From Longilinea arvoryzae (GTDB lineage: Bacteria > Chloroflexota > Anaerolineae > Anaerolineales > Anaerolineaceae), in contig NZ_DF967972.1 in the NCBI RefSeq assembly GCF_001050235.1, positions 2,489,855 through 2,553,854 of the forward strand: a stretch of 64,000 bases of DNA, given 5' to 3'. The notes beneath the pieces were generated by a model. That model saw only the letters and a program-made list of their open reading frames with translations, was not told where the DNA came from and made no database searches. Position numbers and translations under genes: made by a program. Shown here one piece after another: positions 8,489 to 18,700 of this stretch (within the stretch, counting starts at the first letter, position 1; every line of letters starts with the position of its first letter).

Positions 8489-8527
8489 AAGCAGGTGGAA
8501 ACATCAATGGGTGCTATCCACCTGCTT
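8489..8527 (+). terminator. Intercistronic attenuator hairpin, malE-malF
   Basis: An 11-bp perfect stem (AAGCAGGTGGA at 8489-8499 with 8517-8527) with a 17-nt loop, followed by a weak pyrimidine tract. Placed between binding-protein and permease genes, it probably limits readthrough or stabilises the upstream message. Confidence 0.6.
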
Positions 8528-8529
8528 CT

Positions 8530-8538
8530 TGCTATAAT
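8530..8538 (+). promoter_or_regulatory. Extended -10 promoter candidate before malF-like gene
   Basis: TGCTATAAT (extended -10, TATAAT at 8533-8538) follows the hairpin, 41 nt before the permease start. No good -35 box is seen, so it is tentative. Confidence 0.35.
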
Positions 8539-8579
8539 AATTTTGTCGTTTCCGTAATAATCCTATATCAGGAGGCTAT

Positions 8580-9626
8580 ATGGAACTACCTATTGATTTT
8601 CGAAAAGGGAAGGGTCCAAGTAGAGGAGCAGAATTCTCCAAGGGGGTAAAGAAATCCCTCACTGCCTGGGCATATATTGCTCCTGCCGGCCTGTTGATGG
8701 CGATTATTACATTTCTGCCGCAGGCTTACCAAATTTGGATGGCTTTCACTGATTATGGGATCCGTAATTTGCGCTTTAATTTACTGAACCCAGAGACAGC
8801 AAAATTCGCTCCCAATATTGTTGGTCTGGCGAACTTTGTCGATATTCTAACCAACAATATAGCGATTCAAAACTATGACTTCTGGAGACTTCTATTATTT
8901 AATATTGTCTGGACTATCTCCAATCTGGTTTTCCATGTCTCCCTGGGTGTCTTAATTGCTTTGGCTCTCAATAGTAAGAAGTTAATTGGACGTCGCGTTT
9001 ACCGAGCTTTATTTGTTTTACCATGGGCTATTCCTGGATATATCGCTGCGCTGACATGGCGCAATATGTTCGATGATCGCTTTGGCGCAATAAACCAACT
9101 GATCGGCGTGATCAACAATTGGGTTGGCACTTCACTTCCGACAAATACTCAGTGGTTAACGAATGCGGTTCCGCCAATCGGAGGCATACTCAGTTTCTTA
9201 CCTTTGGCGTTCTATTGCCTTCTTGTGACGAATATTTGGTTAGGTTGGCCATTTATGATGGTGGTTGCCACAGGAGCACTGCAATCGATCCCCAGTGAAC
9301 TTTACGAGGCTGCTGAAATGGATGGGGCAACCGGTTTGCAGAAATTCTGGAGTGTAACCGTTCCAATGATCCGTCCCGCCATGGTACCAGCGATTATGTT
9401 AGGTACCATCTGGACCTTTAATAATTTCAATGTGATCTACTTTATTACACAAGGTGGCCCATTTGGGGAGACCCAGATTTTGGTTACCCAAGCCTTCAAC
9501 CTTGTGTACAATCAACGACTTTATGGGGTGGCGGCTGCTTTTAGTATTGTGGTGTTCTGTGTGTTATTCATCATTACTATGATTAATAACCGAATCACCA
9601 AGGCGACGGAGGCTTACAATGCATAG
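8580..9626 (+). CDS. MalF-type sugar ABC transporter permease
   Basis: 348 residues with about six to seven membrane helices and the cytoplasmic EAA loop (ELYEAAEMDGATGLQKFW, about residues 241-258) that docks the ATPase. It begins with AGGAGG before the ATG. Like MalF it has a sizeable periplasmic loop between early helices. It overlaps the next permease gene by 8 nt, so the two are translationally coupled. No ATPase gene (MalK/MsmX type) is in the window, so a shared ATPase encoded elsewhere is expected. Base composition is visibly more AT-rich than flanking genes. Confidence 0.88.
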   Translation: MELPIDFRKGKGPSRGAEFSKGVKKSLTAWAYIAPAGLLMAIITFLPQAYQIWMAFTDYGIRNLRFNLLNPETAKFAPNIVGLANFVDILTNNIAIQNYDFWRLLLFNIVWTISNLVFHVSLGVLIALALNSKKLIGRRVYRALFVLPWAIPGYIAALTWRNMFDDRFGAINQLIGVINNWVGTSLPTNTQWLTNAVPPIGGILSFLPLAFYCLLVTNIWLGWPFMMVVATGALQSIPSELYEAAEMDGATGLQKFWSVTVPMIRPAMVPAIMLGTIWTFNNFNVIYFITQGGPFGETQILVTQAFNLVYNQRLYGVAAAFSIVVFCVLFIITMINNRITKATEAYNA

Positions 9627-10518
9627 GAAAGCGAATGCTTTTTGGCGGCAAGTTGGATTGCAGCTCTTCTTACTTGTTGTAACTGCAACCGTCCTTTTTC
9701 CAATCCTTTGGATTTTTTCATTAGCTTTGGATCCAAGGAATATCGATAAGCCACTTAGCCTGACGCTTATTCCACCCGGTGCTTCTTTTGCAGCCTTTCA
9801 AAGAGTGCTCTTCCAGCCCTTTACATTGCTTTGTACTGACTCAAGTAATGTCGCAACTTGTATGACTTTTGGACGACTACTCGGGAACAGCGTTCTGGTG
9901 GCATTAGGGACAAGTGTCTTGGCAGTTGTGCTCGGCTCGTCGGCGGCATATGCATTTTCCCGTTTCCGCTTTATTGGCAGACAGGCGGGAATGTTAGGTT
10001 TTATCGTCCTGTTGATGCTCCCAACCACCGCGACCTTGGCACCTTTGTATGTACTACTATCGATCATCAAGTTTAATGGGGAACCCTTAAGAGCGACTCT
10101 GTTTGGCCTAATGATCGCATACGGTTCGTCGACCCTACCTTTTGCGATCTGGAATTTGAAAGGCTATTTCGATACCATCCCTAAAGAACTGGAAGAAGCC
10201 GCACTGATCGATGGATGTAGTGTCACAACCGCATTTATGAAAGTGATCTTACCGCTTTCTGTCCCGGCGCTTGCGATCACAATTCTGTTCAGTTTCATGA
10301 CAGGGTGGACTGAATTCGTCCTGGCATGGACCTTCCTGGAGAATCCTTCGCGGTTCACCCTGGCAATGGCGCTGCGTTCGATGCAGGGTCAGTATTCGAC
10401 GCCCTGGTCTGATTTTGCGGCGATGTCGATCCTGATGTCGATCCCTATCTTACTCATTTTCTATTCCTTGCAGCGCTACATCATATCAGGCTTAACCGTA
10501 GGTGGCGTCAAAGGGTAA
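9619..10518 (+). CDS. MalG-type sugar ABC transporter permease
   Basis: 299 residues, about six membrane helices, with the EAA motif ELEEAALIDGCSVTTAF near residue 190. It partners the preceding MalF-type protein; the start overlaps the end of that gene. An unusual Cys-containing insertion (LLCTDSSNVATCMTF, about residues 74-88) lies in the first external loop and could form a disulfide. A terminator-like hairpin follows. Confidence 0.88.
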   Translation: MHRKANAFWRQVGLQLFLLVVTATVLFPILWIFSLALDPRNIDKPLSLTLIPPGASFAAFQRVLFQPFTLLCTDSSNVATCMTFGRLLGNSVLVALGTSVLAVVLGSSAAYAFSRFRFIGRQAGMLGFIVLLMLPTTATLAPLYVLLSIIKFNGEPLRATLFGLMIAYGSSTLPFAIWNLKGYFDTIPKELEEAALIDGCSVTTAFMKVILPLSVPALAITILFSFMTGWTEFVLAWTFLENPSRFTLAMALRSMQGQYSTPWSDFAAMSILMSIPILLIFYSLQRYIISGLTVGGVKG

Positions 10519-10536
10519 GGTATATTTCCTGCATGA

Positions 10537-10569
10537 GGGGAGGTTGATACTAAACCTCCCCCTTTTTTT
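10537..10569 (+). terminator. Rho-independent terminator after malG-like gene
   Basis: Stem GGGGAGGTT (10537-10545) with AACCTCCCC (10553-10561), 7-nt loop, then seven T. It sits between permease and amylase, whose ribosome site starts at once after it, so partial readthrough is likely. Confidence 0.85.
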
Positions 10570-10585
10570 ATGAGGAGGAATTAGG

Positions 10586-12343
10586 ATGAGAAGAAAGTAT
10601 GTTTTCCTGGCAATCTTGGGCTTGGGAGGACTGGCAATTGCATTAATTCTTATTTTCCAAAACCAGTACTCAAAAACTCGACCTTTGTCATCCGCTCCCC
10701 CCAGGATTGAAAGCACCGCCGAAATTACACAGACATCGGTGCCTCAAATATCCAAAAACACTCAACCTATTCCAGAAGACACACTGGTGAATCCCTATGA
10801 CGAGACAAATTGGTGGGGTCATTCTGTCTTCTATGAAATATTTGTGCGAAGTTATAGTGATTCGAACGGAGACGGGATCGGTGATTTCAACGGTATTACC
10901 GCGAAACTGGATTACCTCAATGATGGTGATCCTGAGACAACCAGCGATCTGGGAATTACTGCACTCTGGTTGATGCCAATTTTTCCAGCTTCTTCTTATC
11001 ACGGGTACGATGTTACCGATTATTTGGCTGTCAATCCGGAATATGGAACGATGGACGATTTTAAGGCATTACTGGATGCAGCCCATGAGCGTGGAATCCG
11101 CATCATAATTGATTTTGTGATCAACCATACTTCTTCCGAACATCCCTGGTTTCAGTCGGCTATGTCAGCGACCGATTCACCCTACCGCGATTATTACATC
11201 TGGTCTGATCAGAATCCGGGGTATGTCGGACCCTGGAATGAAACCGTATGGCATAAGTCGATCCGAGGTGATTATTATTATGGTGTGTTTAGTTCAAATA
11301 TGCCTGACCTAAACTTCCGGAACCAGGCAGTTCGTGATGAGATTAAGAAAATCACTTCATTCTGGTTGACCGATGTGGGTGTAGATGGTTTCCGGATTGA
11401 TGGCGCTCGCCATTTGATCGAAGATGGCGAAGTGCAAGTCAATACCCCTGAAACCCATCAATATTTAAAAGAATTTTACAATCTGGTCAAATCCATTAAT
11501 CCCCGGGCAATGGTTGTTGGCGAAGTCTGGGACAGCTCTTTTGTCAGCGTAAAGTATGTCCAAGACCAGGAGATGGATATGGTCTTTGATTTTGATCTGT
11601 CCTCTGCGTGGATCGAAGGTTTAAACCGGAGAGACGCAACAATCCTGGGAAGTTCAACAATGCTAGAGGTTCAATTGTTCCCGATAAACCAAATGGCCAC
11701 ATTTCTGACCAATCATGATATGAATCGCATATCCGACCAATTGATGGGGGATGAGGCTGCTCTAAAAGCTGCCGCGTCCCTGTTACTCACAGCGAGTGGT
11801 GTGCCATTTGTTTATTACGGAGAAGAAATTGGGATGAGTGGCTCAAAACCGGATGAACAAATTCGCACGCCGATGCAATGGACGGCTGCGAAAGACGCAG
11901 GTTTTTCACAAGATGGTAAAGCCTGGATTGCCCTCAATTCGGATTATAAAAAGAAAAATGTAGACTTGCAGTTGAAAGATCCGAATTCGCTCCTTTCGAC
12001 TTATCGGGAACTGATTCAAATGCGGCAGAAAACGCCGGCTTTACTGGTTGGGGATTATCAATGGATCGATACGGGATTTGCCGATGTTTATGCAGCCGTC
12101 CGACAATTTGAAGGTCAGGTAATTATTATCCTGATCAACTTAAGTGATTCCCCAATTCGTGATTTTGCATTCGATCTTCAGGTTAATCTTCCAGCCGGAA
12201 ATTACTCTGTGACACCGCTGTTAGGAAATGGGGTAATGACTCCGATTACAGTGGGCTCAAATGGTGTGATTAAAGCTTACCAACCCCTTGATGAATTATC
12301 TTCGAATGCAAGACTGATCCTCGAATTGAAACCGGTAAAATAA
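10586..12343 (+). CDS. Membrane-anchored GH13 alpha-amylase/glucosidase
   Basis: 585 residues: N-terminal membrane anchor (~6-25, no lipobox), a spacer to ~70, then a GH13 (beta/alpha)8 barrel and a C-terminal beta domain. Catalytic residues are all visible: nucleophile Asp272 in DGFRIDGARH, acid/base Glu313 in VVGEVWD and Asp378 in FLTNHDMNR; NGDGIGDFNGI matches the oligo-1,6-glucosidase/maltodextrin subgroup. It would act outside the membrane, trimming alpha-glucans to oligosaccharides that the upstream transporter imports. GAGGAGGAATTAGG stands before the ATG. Exact bond specificity cannot be told. Confidence 0.88.
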   Translation: MRRKYVFLAILGLGGLAIALILIFQNQYSKTRPLSSAPPRIESTAEITQTSVPQISKNTQPIPEDTLVNPYDETNWWGHSVFYEIFVRSYSDSNGDGIGDFNGITAKLDYLNDGDPETTSDLGITALWLMPIFPASSYHGYDVTDYLAVNPEYGTMDDFKALLDAAHERGIRIIIDFVINHTSSEHPWFQSAMSATDSPYRDYYIWSDQNPGYVGPWNETVWHKSIRGDYYYGVFSSNMPDLNFRNQAVRDEIKKITSFWLTDVGVDGFRIDGARHLIEDGEVQVNTPETHQYLKEFYNLVKSINPRAMVVGEVWDSSFVSVKYVQDQEMDMVFDFDLSSAWIEGLNRRDATILGSSTMLEVQLFPINQMATFLTNHDMNRISDQLMGDEAALKAAASLLLTASGVPFVYYGEEIGMSGSKPDEQIRTPMQWTAAKDAGFSQDGKAWIALNSDYKKKNVDLQLKDPNSLLSTYRELIQMRQKTPALLVGDYQWIDTGFADVYAAVRQFEGQVIIILINLSDSPIRDFAFDLQVNLPAGNYSVTPLLGNGVMTPITVGSNGVIKAYQPLDELSSNARLILELKPVK

Positions 12344-12478
12344 TCCCTATCCATCCACATTACCTGCCTGGCCTGGATATTGCACCAATTGCCTCGTCGA
12401 TGGACGATCGCCGCGACCTGGTCTCGCAATTCGGGGTATACTTGGTTCGCGAAAAATGGTGGATTTACGTGAGCGATT

Positions 12479-14236
12479 ATGTTTGATGAAACAGACCAAT
12501 ATCAACTGGCCTCAGCCAGTAAAACGATCGAAATTCGCCTGCCGGATGGGCGGGTGATTTCAGGCCCACGCGGCACAGCCGTCGGATTCTTCCTGCGGAA
12601 GTTGCCCGAATGGGATAATCCGCCCATCGTGGCAGCCATCATCAACGGAGACCTGCGCGAGCTGACCTATATCCTGGATATCGATGCGTGGGTCCAGCCG
12701 GTGTCCATGGCGGATATGGACGGCGCCCGCCTGTATCGCCGTTCACTGACCTTCCTGCTGGAGGTCGCGTTCGAAGACCTTTATCCCCAGGCCGCCCTGA
12801 CAGTGGATCATTCGGTGGCTTCGGGTGGTTTCTTCTGTCAGGTCATGGAGCGCGCCCCCCTGAGCGCCTCCGAAATTTGCGCTCTGGAAGATCGCATGCG
12901 GGAACTGGTAAGAATGGACATCCCGTTCATGAAAAGCCAGGTGCCACTTGCCGAAGCGATCGCATATTTCGAAAATAAGGGCATGCAGGATAAAGTCCGG
13001 CTGCTGCGCTACCGCCAGAAGGATCATCTGGTGCTGTACCAGTTGCAAGATCACAAGGATTATCACCACGGGTATATGGTGCCTTCGACGGGTTTCCTGA
13101 AGTACTTCGCGCTGGCCCCCATGGGCGAGGGTTTTGTATTGCGCTACACGCGCCGCCATTCTCCCATGAAGTTGCTACCTATGCCGGCATATCCGAAACT
13201 GTTGGATACCTTCCGCCAGTACGGCGCCTGGCTGAAACGGTTGGGCATCGAGAGCGTGGGCGCCTTGAACGACGCCATTGCCGCCGGCCGCAGCCGCGAG
13301 GTGATCCTGGTCAGCGAGGCGCTTCAAGAGCAGAAGATAGCCGACATCGCCCAGCAGGTGGTCGAACGCGCCAATCAATCCCGAATTGTGCTGATCGCCG
13401 GGCCTTCCTCCTCGGGGAAGACGACCTTTTCGAAGCGCCTGGCCATCCAACTTCTCGCGCAGGGGCTGTCGCCGTATCCAATCGAATTGGATAATTACTT
13501 CGTCAACCGCGACGATACACCGGTCGATGAAAACGGGCATTACGATTTCGAGGCCTTGGGCGCCCTGAACACGGGCCTGCTGGTCGATCACCTGCAGCGC
13601 CTGGTGGGCGGCGAAGAGGTCCAACTGCCGCATTATGATTTCAAGAACGGCCACTCGGAACCCGGCGATATCGTCCGGCTGCGAAATGACCAACTGATCA
13701 TCCTGGAAGGTATTCATGGGTTGAATCCCAATCTGCTGCCGAATATCCCATTGCAGGAGACCTTCCGGATTTATGTCTCCTGCCTGACGCAGCTCAATCT
13801 CGACCGGCACAACCGGATTTCCACAACGGATACGCGTCTGTTGAGGCGCATCGTGCGGGACGCCCGCGACCGCGGTTATTCCGCCCTGCAAACGGTCTCG
13901 CGCTGGGAATCGGTGCGGCGGGGCGAGAAGACCCACATTTTTCCTTATCAGGAAAACGCGGATGCCATGTTCAATTCGGCGCTGGTCTATGAGCTCTCGG
14001 CGCTCAAATTACTGGCCGAGCCATTGCTTCGCCAGGTGCCGTACGGCACTATGGAACATATCGAAGCCAAGCGCCTGCTGGCATTCCTGGAGTGGTTCCA
14101 ACCGATTCCGGAAGATTTGATCCCGGATAATTCGATCTTGAGGGAGTTCATCGGCGGATCGATTCTCAAGGAATTCAAACTCTGGGAAAGTCCGGCTGAT
14201 TTTTTTAGCATTCACCGCAACGGAAACGGCGGATAA
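12479..14236 (+). CDS. TGS-domain uridine kinase-like nucleoside kinase
   Basis: 585 residues. Residues ~10-75 look like a TGS domain (IEIRLPDGRVISGPRGTA), followed by a ThrRS-like editing-type region (LTVDHSVASGGFFCQV) and, from ~300, a phosphoribulokinase/uridine kinase fold with Walker A AGPSSSGKTTFSK (from ~307) and IELDNYFVNRDDTPVDENG. Proteins of this architecture are annotated as nucleoside kinases; the N-terminal half may be regulatory. No strong ribosome site is seen; the ATG agrees with family length. It stands alone, followed by a hairpin and a convergent gene. Confidence 0.8.
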   Translation: MFDETDQYQLASASKTIEIRLPDGRVISGPRGTAVGFFLRKLPEWDNPPIVAAIINGDLRELTYILDIDAWVQPVSMADMDGARLYRRSLTFLLEVAFEDLYPQAALTVDHSVASGGFFCQVMERAPLSASEICALEDRMRELVRMDIPFMKSQVPLAEAIAYFENKGMQDKVRLLRYRQKDHLVLYQLQDHKDYHHGYMVPSTGFLKYFALAPMGEGFVLRYTRRHSPMKLLPMPAYPKLLDTFRQYGAWLKRLGIESVGALNDAIAAGRSREVILVSEALQEQKIADIAQQVVERANQSRIVLIAGPSSSGKTTFSKRLAIQLLAQGLSPYPIELDNYFVNRDDTPVDENGHYDFEALGALNTGLLVDHLQRLVGGEEVQLPHYDFKNGHSEPGDIVRLRNDQLIILEGIHGLNPNLLPNIPLQETFRIYVSCLTQLNLDRHNRISTTDTRLLRRIVRDARDRGYSALQTVSRWESVRRGEKTHIFPYQENADAMFNSALVYELSALKLLAEPLLRQVPYGTMEHIEAKRLLAFLEWFQPIPEDLIPDNSILREFIGGSILKEFKLWESPADFFSIHRNGNGG

Positions 14237-14253
14237 CCAATCGATTAACGTTT

Positions 14254-14282
14254 CAGCGCCGTCGGGATCACCGGCGGCGCTG
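14254..14282. terminator. GC-rich hairpin between convergent genes
   Basis: 8-bp stem CAGCGCCG/CGGCGCTG with a 13-nt loop between the kinase and aminotransferase ends. No clear T-run on either side, so termination is uncertain. Confidence 0.4.
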
Positions 14283-14302
14283 AGTTTAGGGGCGACGAAG
14301 GA

Positions 14303-15520
14303 TTACTTTACGTATTTCTGGATCACACGGCCCAGGCGTTGGATACCTTCGCGGATTTTTTCTGGCTTGGCATTCGAGAAATTCAGGCGCATGGTGTTCT
14401 GGCCGCCGCCGTTGGGGAAGAAACAATCACCCGGTACGAAAGCGACTTTCTCAGCGATCGCATCCTTCAGGATGACGTTCGAGTCCATATATTCCGGCAG
14501 GGTGACCCACAGGAACAGACCGCCTTGCGGATGGGTCCATTGAACGCCGGCTGGCATATTCTTCTGCAGCTCTTCCAGCATGATATCGCGGCGTTCTCGA
14601 TAGACATTTTGAATGGTCTGAATGTGCTTGTCGAGGAAACCATTCTTGATAATTTCGTACGCGATGATCTGGGTGAAGGTCGGGGTCTGTAAATCGGTGC
14701 CCTGTTTGGCCATCACCATCTTGTGAATGACCTCGGTTGGCGCGATGACCCAGGCCAGGCGGATGCCGGGAGAGAGCGTCTTCGAGAAGGTGCTCAGGTA
14801 GATTACGTTGCCGGTGTATGTGCCGTTCTGGGCGCGGAGCTTGTTGTCCAGGTTGACGATGGATGGAAGGTTCTCACCCTCGAAGCGAAGCTGGCCGTAG
14901 GGATCGTCCTCGACGATGGGCACGCCATAACGGTCGGCCACTTCCACCAGCTTCTGGCGGCATTCCAGCGAATAGGTGACTCCGGTGGGATTCTGGAAAT
15001 TCGGCAGACTGTAGATGAATTTGGGGCCGGAGCGCATGGAGGATTCGAGCTGATCCAGGACCATGCCGTTTTCATTCGATTGGACTGTGACGTATTCGGC
15101 GCCGTAGGCATTCCAGGCCTGCAGTGCGCCCAGGTAGGTCGGGCACTCAACCAGGATGCGGTCACCACGATTGATGAAGATCTTGCCAATCAGGTCCAAC
15201 GCTTGCTGCGATCCTGATGTGATGAGGATGTTTTCGGGGGTTACTTCGATGCCGAAGCGGGCCGAATAGGCGGCGATCATCTCACGCAGTGGCAGATAGC
15301 CATCGGTCGGACCGTACTGCAGGGCCTGTTTTCCCTGATTACGGAGGACCTTGTCACAGGCTTCGCGGAACTCTTCGATCGGGAATACGTCCGGGGCGGG
15401 CATGCCGCCGCCAAAAGAGATCACGTCGGGCATTTCCGTTACTTTGAGCAACTCGCGGATGGCTGACCCTTTCATTCGCTGCGTACGCTGAGCGTAACGA
15501 TGATCCCAGGGTGTTTGCAT
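14303..15520 (-). CDS. PLP-dependent aminotransferase, LysN/MocR-like class I
   Basis: 405 residues from the ATG at 15520, preceded by AAGGAG; an upstream extension to 15646 has no ribosome site. It is a fold-type I aminotransferase of the 2-aminoadipate/aromatic (LysN/ARO8-like) group without the helix-turn-helix of MocR: SFGGGMPAPDVFP, SGSQQALDLIGK, PNFQNPTGVTYS, VEDDPYGQLRF and PLP-lysine Lys247 in LSTFSKTLSPGIRLAW. It probably transaminates aromatic or branched amino acids or 2-aminoadipate. It is followed by intergenic DNA and lies downstream of the GlyA-GcvT gene, whose own terminator separates them. Confidence 0.85.
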   Translation of the reverse strand: MQTPWDHRYAQRTQRMKGSAIRELLKVTEMPDVISFGGGMPAPDVFPIEEFREACDKVLRNQGKQALQYGPTDGYLPLREMIAAYSARFGIEVTPENILITSGSQQALDLIGKIFINRGDRILVECPTYLGALQAWNAYGAEYVTVQSNENGMVLDQLESSMRSGPKFIYSLPNFQNPTGVTYSLECRQKLVEVADRYGVPIVEDDPYGQLRFEGENLPSIVNLDNKLRAQNGTYTGNVIYLSTFSKTLSPGIRLAWVIAPTEVIHKMVMAKQGTDLQTPTFTQIIAYEIIKNGFLDKHIQTIQNVYRERRDIMLEELQKNMPAGVQWTHPQGGLFLWVTLPEYMDSNVILKDAIAEKVAFVPGDCFFPNGGGQNTMRLNFSNAKPEKIREGIQRLGRVIQKYVK

Positions 15521-15664
15521 TCTTTTCTCCTTATTTCGAGTTGTATATGCTCTGAATTCCGAAATTCGGAATCCGTTAACCATGATTCGGACACCCCTGA
15601 AGTACATAACCTGTAGAGCACTCTTACCAGTAGAACTTCTACTCACCTAGAAGCACCGATGGAA

Positions 15665-15701
15665 TAAAACCGGGCTGGCCTAAGATTGAAGACCAGCCCG
15701 G
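15665..15701 (-). terminator. Terminator of glyA-gcvT fusion gene
   Basis: Read leftward, a 9-bp stem CCGGGCTGG/CCAGCCCGG (15693-15701 with 15670-15678) is followed by TTTTATT. Confidence 0.85.
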
Positions 15702-15708
15702 ATCGGAC

Positions 15709-18700
15709 CTAGAGTTTCGGGAAGCGGCTAAGGATGACGGCGGAGGTCGGTAGAACGATGCGGTCGCCTGCTTTCATCTCAGCGGGTGCTTTCCCGGCGG
15801 CTTTCGGCGCGCCCTGGTAAATGGAAATAGGCGTGCCCTCTTCAGCCGATTTCAATTCCACGAAGGCCTGGCCGGTCAGGAAGCCCTCGGAATCGACAGC
15901 GCAACTGGTGACGACGCCGATGACGCGGCCCTTGTGGTCGAGCACAGGATCGCCGTGATGCGACATACGCACGCCCTTTTCGGTGAAGCGGAAGCGAACG
16001 ACGACTCCCTGGCGGCCCTTTTCGCGTTCGATGAAGGCGTCCCGGCCGACGAACCAGGGTTTATAAGTCTTTACATAGGAGCCAAACCCGGCTTCAGCCA
16101 CACCCAGACCGAGGTCGCCGCCCATTTCATGCCCATAGAGCGGCAGGCCGGCTTCGGTGCGCAGCGAGTCGCGCGCGCCCAGGCCGCAGGCTTTCAGGCC
16201 CAACGGTTCGCCAGCCTTCAAGAGTGCGTTCCAGAGATCGACGAGCTTATTGGGATGGACGAATAACTCGAAGGCCATCTTTTCGCCGGTGTAACCGGTG
16301 CGCGAAACAACCAGATCGAACCCACCGACCACCGCCTCGCACAATTGAGTGCGTTTGAGCCCCATGATGCGCTTGCGGGTCTTGGCGTCGCAACCCAGCG
16401 ACAGCAGAATATCGCGGCTCTTGGGACCCTGCAGAGCCAGATCGACACGCATATCTTCGCCAGCCTTCGGGTCACGCAGGTTGCGGAAGATCACCTTTCC
16501 GCCGAAAGCTTTCTTGCAGGGATGTTTGGCATCGACCATCACCTTGCCGTCGCGAACGGCTTCCATCCAGGTGCGGTCTTTGTCATCGTTTGAGGCGTTG
16601 ACCACCACCAGATATTTATCGGCGCTGCGGCGGTAGACCAGCATATCGTCGATGACGTTGGCATCCGGGTCGAGGAGGTGGGTGTAGCAGGATTCGCCGA
16701 CTTCCAAACCGGCGATATCGTTGCCGCAAATGCTGTCCAGGAAAGCCGGCGCCTCGGGCCCTTCGGCCTGATAGACGCCCATGTGCGAAACGTCGAACAG
16801 ACCGGCCACCTGGCGGCAGGCGAGGTGTTCCTCGACGACCGAGGTGTACCAGACCGGCATTTCCCAACCCGCAAACGGCACCATTTTGGCGCCCATGCTG
16901 CGGTGCGTTTCGAACAAAGGCGTACGGAACAATTGGGTCGGTTCGGTGTCCGGCCAATCGAAACGAGGCAGGGCTTTGTCTTTGAATTCCGTCATGCCGA
17001 TGAAATAGGGCTTGTAGGAGTAAACGGCCTGGCCATCCGCCCGGGTGACCGGGGTGGCCTTCGAGGCCGTCACATAGATCGGGCCGGGCAGGCGGCGCAC
17101 CGGGTCGGCGTCGAAGGTGGTGTAGCCATCCGATAGATCGCGCAGCCAGGTGGCAGCCAGAGGAGCAGATTTGGACGGGACGCTCAGGCGATATTCATGG
17201 TCGGCCACGCAGGTCAAAACACCATCGACTTCACCGAGCGGGGTCACCAGTTGTGTATTCTGGGACTTCCCAGGCACCAGGGATTCGACATCGCTGGTGA
17301 AGACGTAGTTGACGAACGGGCGAACGTGCTCGCCGGTCAGATCGAAGGCCATCCATTCGGCCTTGCCGTCCGGTTGGTCATCCAGGAAGAAGAAGTGCGG
17401 ATAACCGTGTTTCCCGACTTCGAGGTCGGTGCCGGCTTTCTCGGCAATTTCGCGAACGCGTTTCTTGGCATCTTCGAGGACGCGGAAATCGATCTTGGCG
17501 CGCGCGGCCGGACCCTGGCGGGTTTCGACGCTGTAGGGCTTGCAGGCCAGCAGCACGTCCGCGATGATGTCGGCGACCTGGATCATATCCTTTTCATTCA
17601 GCCCGCGTTGGGTCATCCAGGGTGTGCCGTAGCGAATGCCGCTGGAGAACAGGGCTGTTTTATCGCCGGGGATGGTGTTGCGGTTGAGGACGATGCCAGC
17701 CACATCCAGGATGCGAGCGGCCATATCGCCGGAGAGCGGCGTGCCGTCGGCGCCGACGATGGTTTTGCAATCCACATTGCCGAGGTGGGTGTTGGTGCCG
17801 CCGTAGGCAATGCGCAGACCGCGTTCCTGCAGGCGTTTGGTGAGCGCGGCGCAGTTATCCAGGATTTGTTGTTGCAGCTTGCGGAATTCCGGAGTGCGTG
17901 CGAGCTTGAATGTGGTCGCCAGGGCCGCGAATACGTGCACGTGGGGGCCGCCCTGTTCACCGGGGAATACCGCCTTGTCGATTTTGCGACCGATCGCGGC
18001 ATCGTTGGTGATGATGCAGGCGCCGCGCGGACCGCACAGAGTCTTGTGGGTGGTGAAGGTGATGACATGTGCATAGCCGACCGGGGAAGGCAACACGCCC
18101 GCTGCAACCATGCCGGCGATGTGCGAAATGTCGGCCATCAGAATCGCGCCGCAGGAATCGGCGATGAGACGGAACCGTTCCCAATCCGGAGCCCAGGGAT
18201 AGGAGGAATAGCCGGCGACGATAATCTTGGGCTTGTGTTCCTTCGCCAGGGCTTCCACAGCATCATAATCGATCTGTTCCGTGCCGGGGGCAACGTTATA
18301 GTGGACAACGTTGTAGAGTTTGCCGGAGCGATTGACGCTGGAACCGTGCGTCAGATGGCCGCCGTGCAGCAGATTCATACCCAGGATGGTATCGCCCGGA
18401 TTAATCAGGGCATGGTAAACGGCGTTATTGGCAGGCGCGCCGGAGAGCGCCTGTACATTTACATATAATTGGGATGCAGAAACGGTTGGAGTGGCAAAGG
18501 CTTCGGCGCAGCGCCGGCGGGCAAGCGATTCGATGACGTCGGCGTATTCGACCCCTTTGTAATACCGGGGATCGGCGTAACGGCGGTAATGGGCCAGCCG
18601 GGCCGTGTAATCGAGAATTTCTGCCTCGCTCATGAAGCGAGTCTCTTCATCCGGATAACCTTCAGCATACAAATTTTGTAACACCGAGCCAAGCGCCTCA

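Noticed and set aside
14303..15646. Extended 447-codon reading of the aminotransferase
   Set aside because: The extra 42 codons lack conservation and a ribosome site, while AAGGAG precedes the ATG at 15520.
17197..18468. Long rightward open frame (423 codons) opposite glyA-gcvT
   Set aside because: It mirrors the SHMT coding strand, has no ribosome site and no recognisable domain; GC-rich codon bias creates such antisense frames.
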